A DNA stretch of 26,373 bases. It comes from CAYONQ01 sp964405375 (GTDB lineage Bacteria > Planctomycetota > Phycisphaerae > Sedimentisphaerales > Anaerobacaceae). Shown piece by piece: positions 1-6,554 of the stretch (position 1 is its first letter; the number at the start of each line of letters is the position of its first letter). The notes below the pieces were generated by a model. That model saw only the letters and a program-made list of their open reading frames with translations, ran no database searches and was not told the origin of the DNA. The translations under genes and the position numbers were made by a program. Location: the NCBI GenBank assembly GCA_964405375.1, contig CAYONQ010000030.1, forward strand, positions 1 through 26,373, in the 5' to 3' direction.

Positions 1-302
1 CCGAGAAACGTTAGGCCAAGCATCAAGGAAAAAAGTATTGCCAGACCCACATTTGTATCCAGCCTGGATTTGTGTGGCCGAATTGCCGCCAGACTCATTG
101 AGGTTATCATTGAAGCTGCTATGGCTCCAACAGTTGGGTTAAGACCAAGAAGAAGAGCAAAAATAGTTCCAGCCATTGCAGCATGCGAAATACAAGTGCC
201 TATGAACGGCATACGCATACCGACAATGTAAACTCCCAACAGCCCTGTGCTGGCTCCCGCAATCGCACCGGCAAATATGACTAAATAAAAAAATGAATCC
301 AT
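1..302 (-). CDS. Metal ABC transporter permease (ZnuB/ABC-3 family), partial
   Basis: This is the N-terminal part (about 100 residues) of an integral membrane permease; the rest lies beyond the left edge. It reads MDSFFYLVIFAGAIAGASTG and continues with alternating hydrophobic segments and the stretch GVYIVGMRMPFIGTCISHAAMAG, which is typical of ABC-3 permeases of the ZnuB/TroC/MntB type that move zinc, manganese or iron across the inner membrane. The ATG at 300-302 follows the ATPase gene by 15 bp on the same strand, so ATPase, permease and the upstream receptor gene form one transporter operon. Which metal is carried cannot be read from this fragment. The family call is fairly secure; the substrate is open, with nickel possible given nikR next door. 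Confidence 0.8.
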   Translation of the reverse strand, partial: MDSFFYLVIFAGAIAGASTGLLGVYIVGMRMPFIGTCISHAAMAGTIFALLLGLNPTVGAIAASMITSMSLAAIRPHKSRLDTNVGLAILFSLMLGLTFL

Positions 303-317
303 ATTACTTTAACAGTT

Positions 318-1118
318 TTAGCCCGCACCTTTACTGATAGTATATTTTCGCCCATCAATATCAAGCGTTTCAATTCTGCATTGGTAGGCTTTTTCAATCG
401 CATCGGATTTAAAAACATCTTCACTGGTACCATCAACCAATATTTTTCCTTCATGCAGCAAAATAATTCTATTCGCACTTGAAGGCAGCAGATTTGTTTC
501 GTGAGAAATCATTAAAACGGTAATATTCGTTTGTTGGTACAGTTCATCTATAATATTTGTAATCTGATATTTCCAGTTGAAGTCAAGATTTGAACAGGGC
601 TCATCAAGCATCAAGATTGCCGGCTCCTGCGTCATTGCACGAGCTATAAGAACTTTTTGCTGTTCACCGCCGGAGAGACTTCTGAATGTCTGATTCCGCA
701 GCTCAGCTAAGCCGAGCCTGTCAATCCAGTAATCAACATATTCAAAATCTTCCCTGTTTAGCCGGGAAAATAAAGGTTTTACACTTGTTCTGCCCATAGC
801 GACCACTTCCCGTAGGGTAAAGGGTAGCTCAGCGTTATACTCCGTTGCCTGAGGGATATAGCCGATGCGTTTTCGCAAATTTGTTTTGCTCCAACTGCTA
901 AGGGTGACTAAATCTGCATCGTCAAATTTTATCGTGCCTTGGTTGGGTTTTATCAAACCGCAACAGACTTTTAGAAACGTTGTCTTGCCTGCGCCGTTTG
1001 TGCCGATTACGCCAACGAATTGACCGGAAGCTATTTGGAGATTATCGATGTTGAGAATAATACGTCCGGACCGTTTGATTTTAATGTCTGAAAGATGTAA
1101 GCAACTACCTGTCATCAT
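318..1118 (-). CDS. Metal ABC transporter ATP-binding protein (ZnuC-like)
   Basis: A 266-residue ABC ATPase that powers import through the neighbouring permease from the cytoplasmic face. All nucleotide-binding motifs are present: Walker A GTNGAGKT (about 39-46), Q-loop Gln at about 90, signature LSGGEQQ (about 148-154), Walker B ILMLDEP (about 168-174) and switch His at about 206. Length and motif spacing match ZnuC/MntB-type ATPases. Its ATG overlaps the stop of the upstream receptor gene by four bases (ATGA), which points to translational coupling. A second in-frame ATG directly follows the first, so the true start may be one codon later. The family call is firm, the transported metal is not. 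Confidence 0.88.
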   Translation of the reverse strand: MMTGSCLHLSDIKIKRSGRIILNIDNLQIASGQFVGVIGTNGAGKTTFLKVCCGLIKPNQGTIKFDDADLVTLSSWSKTNLRKRIGYIPQATEYNAELPFTLREVVAMGRTSVKPLFSRLNREDFEYVDYWIDRLGLAELRNQTFRSLSGGEQQKVLIARAMTQEPAILMLDEPCSNLDFNWKYQITNIIDELYQQTNITVLMISHETNLLPSSANRIILLHEGKILVDGTSEDVFKSDAIEKAYQCRIETLDIDGRKYTISKGAG

Positions 1119-1960
1119 TTAGCCGCCTCAAATAGTGCCTGGATGTTCTTCTGTAAAAGTCTGTCGAATCCTTCGTATTCCGCTTGAGCATTGCTGGTAT
1201 TAGGGAAATTGCTAAATACTACAACTTTAGCTTCTATGTGTTCAGCCAAAGCCTCCGCAAGCGCTGTGCCTTCTTGTTTATTGGCTATTACAAACTTTAC
1301 TGTACCGCTTTTGGCTTTTTGAAGACATTGATTTATATTGGCGGCTGTTTCAGTGTCACTACCGACAAATGTGGCAACCACGTCTAACCCGAGCCACTTC
1401 GCAAATTCAACCTGATGGTTTGATGTGAGGACTTTAGTTTTTTTCAGATTGGATTGTTTTATACTCGTAAGAAACTTATTGCTCAGATCTTCAAGACGCT
1501 TTTCTATCTGTTTTAATCTTTTGTTGTATCGAACCTTTTTATCAGGATATTGCGCCGAAAGGATATTACAGACATCCCGGCAAGCGGCAAGATAGGTCTC
1601 AGGCACACACAAACCTGGCATAGCCCGCACAGAACCTATTTTTAGACCTTTGTCTTTTATTCGTGATAGGGACTTATCAATGCCATTTTGGAAATCAAAA
1701 CGCAGCAATATCCTACATTTGCAAAGTTCGTTCACCTGGCCCGGTGAAATATCAAAATGTCCCGGGCACATACCCGGCGGCGTCAAACAGAGAATGTTTA
1801 TCTGGTCGCCGCAGAGGTCCTTGACTACACATTGCAGATACGAATTGGTAACAGCAATTCCAGATTGATTTTCTCCGGGGTCTTTATTTTTGCACCCAGG
1901 TAGATGTCCGCTCAATGCGACTAACAGTATCAGTATGTGTGGAAGACAAAGATTTTTCAT
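1115..1960 (-). CDS. Metal-binding lipoprotein of an ABC transporter (ZnuA/TroA superfamily), divergent and cysteine-rich
   Basis: A 281-residue extracytoplasmic receptor that would deliver a metal ion to the downstream permease and ATPase. It starts with a lipoprotein signal peptide with lipobox LPGC (Cys23 would be lipidated). The fold is suggested by a metal-site-like PGHFDISPG (His68), a long helix rich in charged residues at about 135-170, and TSNHQVEFAKWLG (His182), which matches the third metal-site region of TroA/ZnuA. The second ligand His, expected near residues 118-125, is not seen; the region reads CVPETYL. No His-rich loop is present. The mature part carries about ten cysteines, which is unusual for this family. 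The start abuts the stop of the pseudopilin gene and its stop overlaps the ATPase start. The superfamily call is good; metal specificity is unknown. Confidence 0.75.
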   Translation of the reverse strand: MKNLCLPHILILLVALSGHLPGCKNKDPGENQSGIAVTNSYLQCVVKDLCGDQINILCLTPPGMCPGHFDISPGQVNELCKCRILLRFDFQNGIDKSLSRIKDKGLKIGSVRAMPGLCVPETYLAACRDVCNILSAQYPDKKVRYNKRLKQIEKRLEDLSNKFLTSIKQSNLKKTKVLTSNHQVEFAKWLGLDVVATFVGSDTETAANINQCLQKAKSGTVKFVIANKQEGTALAEALAEHIEAKVVVFSNFPNTSNAQAEYEGFDRLLQKNIQALFEAAK

Positions 1961-2653
1961 TTACCCTTTAGTCTCAAACGAGCCGATATGTTGACCTTTT
2001 CTCAACCGCATTCTTACAATAAAGCCCCTGCGCTGCCTTGGGGTGTACCACAACTCCTTTGGGACGGGGTATCTGTTTTCGAAGCCCAATTTTTCCTCAA
2101 GCCATTCCTCGCTGAATCTTGGTCCCAGACTAAAAATGGCCCAAGTCACCGGCGACTGTAACATGTGCGGGCGGTTCTTATTCGGATACCACCCGCCTTC
2201 GTTGGGGTCAATGCTGCTGCTTGCGGGAAAGTGATTTGGTATCCAGAGTTTTGCTTTTATCCACTTGTCAATGATGTCTCTGTCCTTGATTACTTCGCCT
2301 AAGCTTCGGTATTTATAAGTGTGTCCTCGATTGTATCGGTCCTCCATAATCGTTGACATAGGGTTCGTCTTTGGCATCGGGGGTAGATACCCGCCTGTTG
2401 CCAGAACCTTTGGGAGTTGATACAAGTGGTCAGTCAACCTGCCGCTGATGCAGTCTTCTTGGGTAGGAGGGAACTTCTGGTTGTCTTCAAAGTAGATTTC
2501 CAGAGCGAGACCAATTTGGCGAAGCTCAGCGTTAACCGTGACGATTTTGGCTTGTTCCCTTGCTCGTGACAGCGAGGGTATCAGTATTCCCATCAGAACC
2601 CCTATGATGGTGATAACAACCAGTAACTCAATTAATGTGAAGCCCTGCTTCAT
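1961..2653 (-). CDS. Type II secretion / type IV pilus pseudopilin
   Basis: A 230-residue pseudopilin. The N-terminus MKQGFTLIELLVVITIIGV is the class III prepilin signal: prepilin peptidase would cut after Gly4, methylate Phe5, and Glu9 gives the conserved Glu at +5. The following hydrophobic helix (to about residue 27) anchors it in the membrane and would pack in a pseudopilus. The C-terminal globular part is rich in Trp, Pro and Tyr and I do not recognise it. Such proteins are very numerous in Planctomycetota. The ATG has no obvious Shine-Dalgarno sequence. The stop TAA is immediately followed by the ATG of the metal receptor gene, so the two are probably cotranscribed, an odd pairing. Family confident, individual role unknown. 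Confidence 0.85.
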   Translation of the reverse strand: MKQGFTLIELLVVITIIGVLMGILIPSLSRAREQAKIVTVNAELRQIGLALEIYFEDNQKFPPTQEDCISGRLTDHLYQLPKVLATGGYLPPMPKTNPMSTIMEDRYNRGHTYKYRSLGEVIKDRDIIDKWIKAKLWIPNHFPASSSIDPNEGGWYPNKNRPHMLQSPVTWAIFSLGPRFSEEWLEEKLGFENRYPVPKELWYTPRQRRGFIVRMRLRKGQHIGSFETKG

Positions 2654-2681
2654 TCGTCAAAACAAATCACCACAATCGGCG

Positions 2682-2712
2682 GCAGCAAGGCGGCTATGGG
2701 TCGCCTTGCTGC
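2682..2712 (-). terminator. Strong hairpin between the dockerin-like gene and the pseudopilin gene
   Basis: GCAGCAAGGCG (2682-2692) pairs perfectly with CGCCTTGCTGC (2702-2712) around a 9-nt loop. It lies about 55 bp past the stop of the minus-strand gene 2767-3786 and about 30 bp before the pseudopilin start. No long U-run follows directly on the minus strand (a short T-rich stretch is about 25 nt further on), so it may be a terminator, a processing site or an attenuating hairpin for the downstream transporter operon. Confidence 0.5.
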
Positions 2713-2766
2713 TGCGCTAAGCTGACTCTTTGTTTCCCGTAAGTTCGGTTTCTGATGGCACAAGGA

Positions 2767-3786
2767 CTATTCGCCGCAGCCGCTCAGGCCGGCTCTCTGC
2801 TGGAGCCAATTCTCTGCGAACTCAGCGAAGTCAATGAAATCCACCTGGTAGTCCGTATTGATGTCGCCAGGCAGATTTCCTCTCTTGTGTCCGCGGTCTG
2901 TTAATACCAGGCCGTTCCCGTCATAATTGGTCACCCAGAGCCGGTATCCACCTTTGAATGGTGGAGAAGAAGAAGGATTCTCCTGGTCGAAAATCGCTAT
3001 AACGTCGATTTGGCCCACCGGAAAAGCATACCTTGTGAAGCCATCACCGATACCGAGTTTTACCGGGAACGTTCGGCCAGATTTATCCCTGATTGTGATA
3101 GTCCCATCAGGAACCCAGTAGTTAGGATCAACTATGTTGACGTCATTAACCCGCACCAATCTCGCTTGGTAGTATTCGCATCCGGTCAGTCTGGTCTGGT
3201 CGAAAATATACTGGTCATTGCTGTCCTTTACCATATCGAGGGTGATAAGTTCTGGTTGAGGCAGCCCAGTTGCCGGGTCGAGCAGCTCAACCTCAAAATC
3301 AAACATTGGCTCAACCTGGTGCTTCTCATTGACGTTAATCTTGCCCTTGTAGAATTTATACCAGCCGGTCACTTTTACCCTATCACCGGCGGCAAATGTG
3401 TAGCCGGTGTTCGGGTCGTGGTTTATACGACACAATTCAGAGAGCAACTGCTCGTCGGTGTAATTTCCTGAACCGCCCACCTTAGCGTAATATTGCCCCA
3501 TATAGACGGCGGTGCCGGCGTGGTCGTCGGCTTCGCCTTGGATGTAAATCTGCCACTGGCCACCCATAAAACCTGTCCCAGGTGTGGGATTGAGCATTTC
3601 TTCGGGATTATTAAGGACAATGCCAGTGATGATGACTTTGTCAGTGGCGCTATAGGTCCCGACGCCATCCGCATCGACCGCCTGAAGCTCCCAGTGGGTA
3701 ACTTCAGCAACGGTTGGTTCATCACCTCTTACTGCGGCAACAAAAATCAGTAACAGCGTTGTTGCCAAAACCACATTTCTGTTCAT
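2767..3786 (-). CDS. Secreted protein with C-terminal dockerin-like tail, function unknown
   Basis: A 339-residue exported protein. Residues 1 to about 20 (MNRNVVLATTLLLIFVAAVRG) are a Sec signal peptide. The centre holds beta-rich segments (KVIITGIVLNNP, DRVKVTGWYKFYKGKINV) reminiscent of OB-like secreted domains, but I cannot name the family. The C-terminus carries GDINTDYQVDFIDFAEFAENWL, the single dockerin/EF-hand-like calcium motif common at the ends of secreted planctomycete proteins. I chose the ATG at 3784-3786 because GGAGGAG lies seven bases before it; a TTG 15 bases upstream would place the ribosome site inside the gene. It has its own minus-strand promoter candidate and a downstream hairpin, so it is probably monocistronic. 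It could take part in carbohydrate binding or an extracellular assembly, but that is inference. Confidence 0.75.
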   Translation of the reverse strand: MNRNVVLATTLLLIFVAAVRGDEPTVAEVTHWELQAVDADGVGTYSATDKVIITGIVLNNPEEMLNPTPGTGFMGGQWQIYIQGEADDHAGTAVYMGQYYAKVGGSGNYTDEQLLSELCRINHDPNTGYTFAAGDRVKVTGWYKFYKGKINVNEKHQVEPMFDFEVELLDPATGLPQPELITLDMVKDSNDQYIFDQTRLTGCEYYQARLVRVNDVNIVDPNYWVPDGTITIRDKSGRTFPVKLGIGDGFTRYAFPVGQIDVIAIFDQENPSSSPPFKGGYRLWVTNYDGNGLVLTDRGHKRGNLPGDINTDYQVDFIDFAEFAENWLQQRAGLSGCGE

Positions 3787-3822
3787 AGTTAACTCCTCCA
3801 AAATATATATTGATAAATATGT

Positions 3823-3842
3823 TTAAGCCATTCAGGGCTTAA
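3823..3842. repeat. Inverted repeat in the divergent promoter region
   Basis: TTAAGCC (3823-3829) and GGCTTAA (3836-3842) form a perfect 7-bp dyad with a 6-bp centre. It lies just downstream of the predicted start of transcription of the minus-strand dockerin-like gene and about 150 bp before nikR. It may be an operator or a 5' leader hairpin. It does not match the E. coli NikR operator (GTATGA...TCATAC). Confidence 0.35.
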
Positions 3843-3854
3843 CGTCGGCGCATA

Positions 3855-3883
3855 AAAATAGCAAAATCGTGCTACCCTGTCAA
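3855..3883 (-). promoter_or_regulatory. Sigma70-type promoter for the dockerin-like gene
   Basis: On the minus strand TTGACA (3883-3878) is followed after exactly 17 bp by TATTTT (3860-3855). The gene start at 3786 lies about 60 bp downstream of the expected transcription start, leaving a leader that contains the 3823-3842 dyad. Confidence 0.5.
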
Positions 3884-3991
3884 TAAAAAAAATTTGCTAC
3901 TTTCAAAAAAAATTTTCCTTATGTAGAATATCTGTCGGTTTTAAGTGGTAAGAAGCATTTATGTTAATATCGCTGCTGTCAGGAGAAAACG

Positions 3992-4405
3992 ATGGAGCAG
4001 GTTGAGCGAATAGGCGTATCAATGGACAAAAAGCTGCTTTCGGCGTTCGATAAGCTCATCGCCAAGCAGGGTTATCAAAGCCGTTCCGAGGCCGTACGCG
4101 ACCTTGTTCGTCAGCAGCTAAGTGCCGAACATATAGGCAATCCAAAGGCCGAAGCGGTCGCCGGAGTACTTCTGGTTTACGACCATCATTCGACTAAGCT
4201 GATGGAAAAGCTGACCGACCTGCAGCATTCGCATCTTCTGCAGACTATCTGCTCTATGCACATTCATCTTGATGAGCACGATTGTATGGAGGTAATTGTG
4301 CTGCGGGGGCAAGTTGGCGAAATAAACAAGACAGCGGAAAACATAGTCAGCCAGAAGGGTGTTAAGCTCGGACGGATTAACATCTTATCGGCAAAGTCGC
4401 CTTAA
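3992..4405 (+). CDS. nikR: Nickel-responsive transcriptional regulator NikR
   Basis: A 137-residue ribbon-helix-helix regulator. Residues 1-45 (RIGVSMDKKLLSAFDKLIAK then SRSEAVRDLVR) form the DNA-binding domain; the rest is the ACT-like nickel-sensing domain. The square-planar nickel site is complete: His79, His90, His92 and Cys98, with the same spacing as His76, His87, His89, Cys95 of E. coli NikR. AGGAG at 3981-3985 precedes the ATG. NikR normally represses nickel uptake or controls nickel enzymes when nickel is plentiful. Here it sits between a metal ABC transporter (divergent side) and the [NiFe] hydrogenase operon downstream, so either could be its target. I saw no convincing NikR operator in the window. 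Confidence 0.93.
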   Translation: MEQVERIGVSMDKKLLSAFDKLIAKQGYQSRSEAVRDLVRQQLSAEHIGNPKAEAVAGVLLVYDHHSTKLMEKLTDLQHSHLLQTICSMHIHLDEHDCMEVIVLRGQVGEINKTAENIVSQKGVKLGRINILSAKSP

Positions 4406-4436
4406 TCGCAAGCGCTGTTGAAGCCGCAGTTAAAGC

Positions 4437-4465
4437 TTGACAAATTATACTGCCGATAGTTTTAT
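4437..4465 (+). promoter_or_regulatory. Promoter for tRNA-Val
   Basis: TTGACA (4437-4442) is followed after 17 bp by TTTTAT (4460-4465), ending 13 bp before the tRNA 5' end. It lies just past the nikR stop, so the tRNA probably has its own transcript. Confidence 0.45.
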
Positions 4466-4478
4466 GTAAGCTGATGCC

Positions 4479-4552
4479 GGGCGATTAGCTCAGCTGGTTA
4501 GAGCGCACGGATCACACCCGTGAGGTCACTGGTTCGAATCCAGTATCGCCCA
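4479..4552 (+). tRNA. tRNA-Val (CAC)
   Basis: A 74-nt cloverleaf. The acceptor stem GGGCGAT pairs with ATCGCCC (4545-4551), followed by discriminator A. The D stem is GCTC/GAGC, the anticodon stem CACGG/CCGTG (4506-4510 with 4518-4522), the loop ATCACAC has anticodon CAC at 4513-4515, and the T arm is ACTGG-TTCGAAT-CCAGT. It reads the valine codon GUG. The 3' CCA is not encoded (ATC follows), so it must be added after transcription. Confidence 0.95.
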
Positions 4553-4746
4553 ATCCCCCCCCACCGGCGGCTAATATGCCCTCCAGAAAGTCCCTTGCAA
4601 AATTATTTGGAAAGGCGTCAAAAAATAAACGTGAAAACGGCAATTTGCGCAATACCAACATTCCTGGCAATCTTTATTTTGTGTGCTTTTATTGAGTATG
4701 CACCGCAACCTCATATTTGCGAAGAGATTAGATAAGTAGATTTTAT

Positions 4747-4766
4747 TGGCTAAATAGCCATTTTTT
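4747..4766 (+). terminator. Weak rho-independent terminator upstream of rex
   Basis: TGGCT (4747-4751) pairs with AGCCA (4756-4760) around AAAT and is followed by six T residues. The stem is short. It lies in the 298-bp gap between tRNA-Val and rex and would insulate the hydrogenase operon from upstream transcription. The rest of that gap holds only the rex promoter and operator and a doubtful 34-codon reading frame. Confidence 0.4.
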
Positions 4767-4767
4767 C

Positions 4768-4794
4768 TTGACAGATATACAGCCGTTTTATAAG
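4768..4794 (+). promoter_or_regulatory. Promoter of the rex-hydrogenase operon
   Basis: A perfect TTGACA (4768-4773) is followed after 15 bp by TATAAG (4789-4794). The spacing is short, but the predicted start near 4801 is placed directly before the Rex operator at 4808-4825 and 50 bp before the rex ATG. No other comparable promoter is evident in front of the following genes, so this one probably serves the whole cluster to 18546. Confidence 0.5.
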
Positions 4795-4807
4795 CTGCGG
4801 TTTTAAT

Positions 4808-4825
4808 TTGTGAATGTGAACACAA
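4808..4825 (+). promoter_or_regulatory. Rex operator
   Basis: TTGTGAATGTGAACACAA agrees with the Rex consensus TTGTGAAnnnnTTCACAA at all defined positions but two (AA in place of TT in the right arm); the outer arms TTGTG/CACAA are perfectly inverted. It lies just downstream of the predicted -10 box and about 26 bp before the rex start. Binding of Rex at low NADH would block transcription of rex and everything behind it; high NADH would release it. Confidence 0.75.
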
Positions 4826-4850
4826 GCACCAAGTATCCGTAGTAGAATTT

Positions 4851-5474
4851 ATGAGATACCATAAGATTCCGGACGAGACTATTCGACGGCTGCCGATTTA
4901 CCTGCGGGGCCTGCTATTTTTGTCGGAACAAGGACAACAAAGCGTATCCAGCCGGCGATTAGCCGATTTCCTCGGGGTCAATCCCTGGCAGATAAGGAAG
5001 GATTTTTCGTATTTTGGCGGCTTCGGGACTCGCGGCGTGGGCTATGACACCACAAAGCTTATCAAGCAAATTAACAAAATTCTCAAACTCAATGTTGTTC
5101 GCAAGGCGGCTCTGGTCGGGGTTGGTAATCTGGGCTCGGCGGTTCTGGCATACACCGGCTTTGAGATATATGGCTTTAACATCGTTGCCACATTCGATAG
5201 CGACCCTAAAAAAATCGGCAGAAAAGTAAAGGACATTACGATTGAGGATGTTTCAAATGTTCGGACGTTGAAGAAGCGAAAAATCGACATCGGGATTATA
5301 GCTGTTCCACGAGATGCGGCTCAGCAGGTGGCCGATTCGCTGGTTGAAGCGGGTGTAAAGGGCATATTGAATTTTTCGCCCTGTTATGTAACGGTCCCCA
5401 AGAAGGTTAAGGTAATAACTATTGACATTGCAATGGACCTTGCTCGCCTGCCGTATTATATGCCGGCGGGCTAA
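4851..5474 (+). CDS. rex: Redox-sensing transcriptional repressor Rex
   Basis: A 207-residue Rex repressor. Residues 1 to about 80 form the winged helix (KIPDETIRRLPIYLRGL, VSSRRLADFLGVNPWQIRKDFSYFG), nearly identical in style to well-known Rex proteins. Residues from about 85 form the Rossmann domain with the NAD-binding GVGNLG at about 90-95. The C-terminal part has the conserved FSPCYVTVP segment and a helix for dimer exchange. It senses NADH/NAD+ and releases DNA when NADH rises. It is the first gene of the operon and has a Rex operator in its own leader, so it is probably autoregulated and controls the hydrogenase genes behind it. The Shine-Dalgarno sequence is weak. Confidence 0.95.
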   Translation: MRYHKIPDETIRRLPIYLRGLLFLSEQGQQSVSSRRLADFLGVNPWQIRKDFSYFGGFGTRGVGYDTTKLIKQINKILKLNVVRKAALVGVGNLGSAVLAYTGFEIYGFNIVATFDSDPKKIGRKVKDITIEDVSNVRTLKKRKIDIGIIAVPRDAAQQVADSLVEAGVKGILNFSPCYVTVPKKVKVITIDIAMDLARLPYYMPAG

Positions 5475-5498
5475 ATCGCCGGATTTTAGGTGAGAAAG

Positions 5499-6554
5499 AT
5501 GAAGACGGTTTTTGTAGGTGAATTAAAAACGCTTTTAGACGCTGTTGCCGGCGAGACGGACCTTTACGTCCCGAAGAGAAGCGGGGATTACTATATATAT
5601 AGTAAATATGACCCTTCTGCCGGGGCTGCGGTGGAATTTAACAACATACGCACCTGTACACCGATAAAAGATTTCTTGTTTCCGGTATGTGAGCTGGCTG
5701 CAACTTCACCACAGCCGCTTGAGCCAAAAGAGATAAAACCGTTTGCCGTGTTTGGGCTTAAGGATTGCGATTTGCGCTCCATCGAAATTCTGGACAAGGT
5801 TTTTGCAGAGGAGGAATTTCAGGACCCCTTTTACGTGAAGCGACGTGAAAGTATGTTTATAATCTCGTCTGACTGTTCCCAGCCCGGCGAGAGCTGTTTT
5901 TGTAATCTTTTTGATGGGCAGGTCTTTGCTCAAAAGGGGTTCGATTTAAATGTTTCGCAGGCGAGAGATGGCTTTATCATCGAGGCCGGCTCGGAAAAGG
6001 GCGAAGATTTTATAGAGAAACATTCCCGGCTTTTTACAGATGTCCCTGAGATGCTTTTGGCTGAGCGGGATAAAAACAGGGCCGAGGCACAAAAACAGCT
6101 TGAGCAAAACAACGCTGAATACCAGTTCGATACACCAATCAAGGAAGTTATGGAAAACAGCACGGATTCCGAGGTTTTTGATGTCGAAGCGAAAAACTGC
6201 GTCGAGTGTCAGGCCTGCACGAGAATCTGTCCTACCTGTCATTGTTTTTACCTTTACGATACCAGGCAGAAGGATTACTTTGCCAAGATGAAGATGTGGG
6301 ACAGTTGTATGAGGCAGGCCTATGCCGCCGTGGCCGGCGGTGCAAACCCTAACAAAGTGCTCGGCGATAGAATCAAGCACCGTCTTATGCACAAGTTTGT
6401 TTATTTTCTTGATAGATACGGCCTCGATATGTGTGTGGGCTGCGGCAGATGTGTTGACGCCGGTGTCGGCGGGATGGATATCCGGCAGGTTCTAAAGAAA
6501 CTGAGCGAAGAGCTCAAAGATAAGGATAAGAAGCAAGCGAAAGTTGCAAAATGA
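5499..6554 (+). CDS. hydB: Hydrogenase/sulfur reductase beta-type iron-sulfur subunit (HydB/AsrA-like)
   Basis: A 351-residue iron-sulfur protein related to the beta subunit of soluble sulfhydrogenases (HydB) and to anaerobic sulfite reductase subunit A. It would relay electrons between the FAD subunit (next gene) and the hydrogenase core. An N-terminal domain has conserved cysteines at CSQPGESCFC (about 126-135). The C-terminal ferredoxin domain has CVECQACTRICPTCHC (Cys234, 237, 240, 244 plus 247, 249) and CVGCGRC (Cys312, 315, 318). The fourth Cys of the last cluster is replaced by Gly322 (CVDAG where CVDAC is expected). I chose the ATG at 5499 because AGGTGA sits five bases before it; the GTG at 5490 would lie inside that site. 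The stop overlaps the next start by four bases. Confidence 0.85.
   Translation: MKTVFVGELKTLLDAVAGETDLYVPKRSGDYYIYSKYDPSAGAAVEFNNIRTCTPIKDFLFPVCELAATSPQPLEPKEIKPFAVFGLKDCDLRSIEILDKVFAEEEFQDPFYVKRRESMFIISSDCSQPGESCFCNLFDGQVFAQKGFDLNVSQARDGFIIEAGSEKGEDFIEKHSRLFTDVPEMLLAERDKNRAEAQKQLEQNNAEYQFDTPIKEVMENSTDSEVFDVEAKNCVECQACTRICPTCHCFYLYDTRQKDYFAKMKMWDSCMRQAYAAVAGGANPNKVLGDRIKHRLMHKFVYFLDRYGLDMCVGCGRCVDAGVGGMDIRQVLKKLSEELKDKDKKQAKVAK

Noticed and set aside
3010..3471. A 153-codon frame on the plus strand opposite the dockerin-like gene
   Set aside because: It is antisense to a gene with signal peptide, ribosome site and domain motif, and its translation has no family features.
4631..4735. A 34-codon reading frame starting with GTG, with one hydrophobic stretch, between tRNA-Val and rex
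   Set aside because: No good ribosome binding site, a rare start, no recognisable family, and AT-rich noncoding sequence around it; too weak to call a gene.
4520..4735. A longer reading frame that begins inside tRNA-Val
   Set aside because: It overlaps the tRNA and the arginine/proline-rich beginning is simply translated tRNA sequence.
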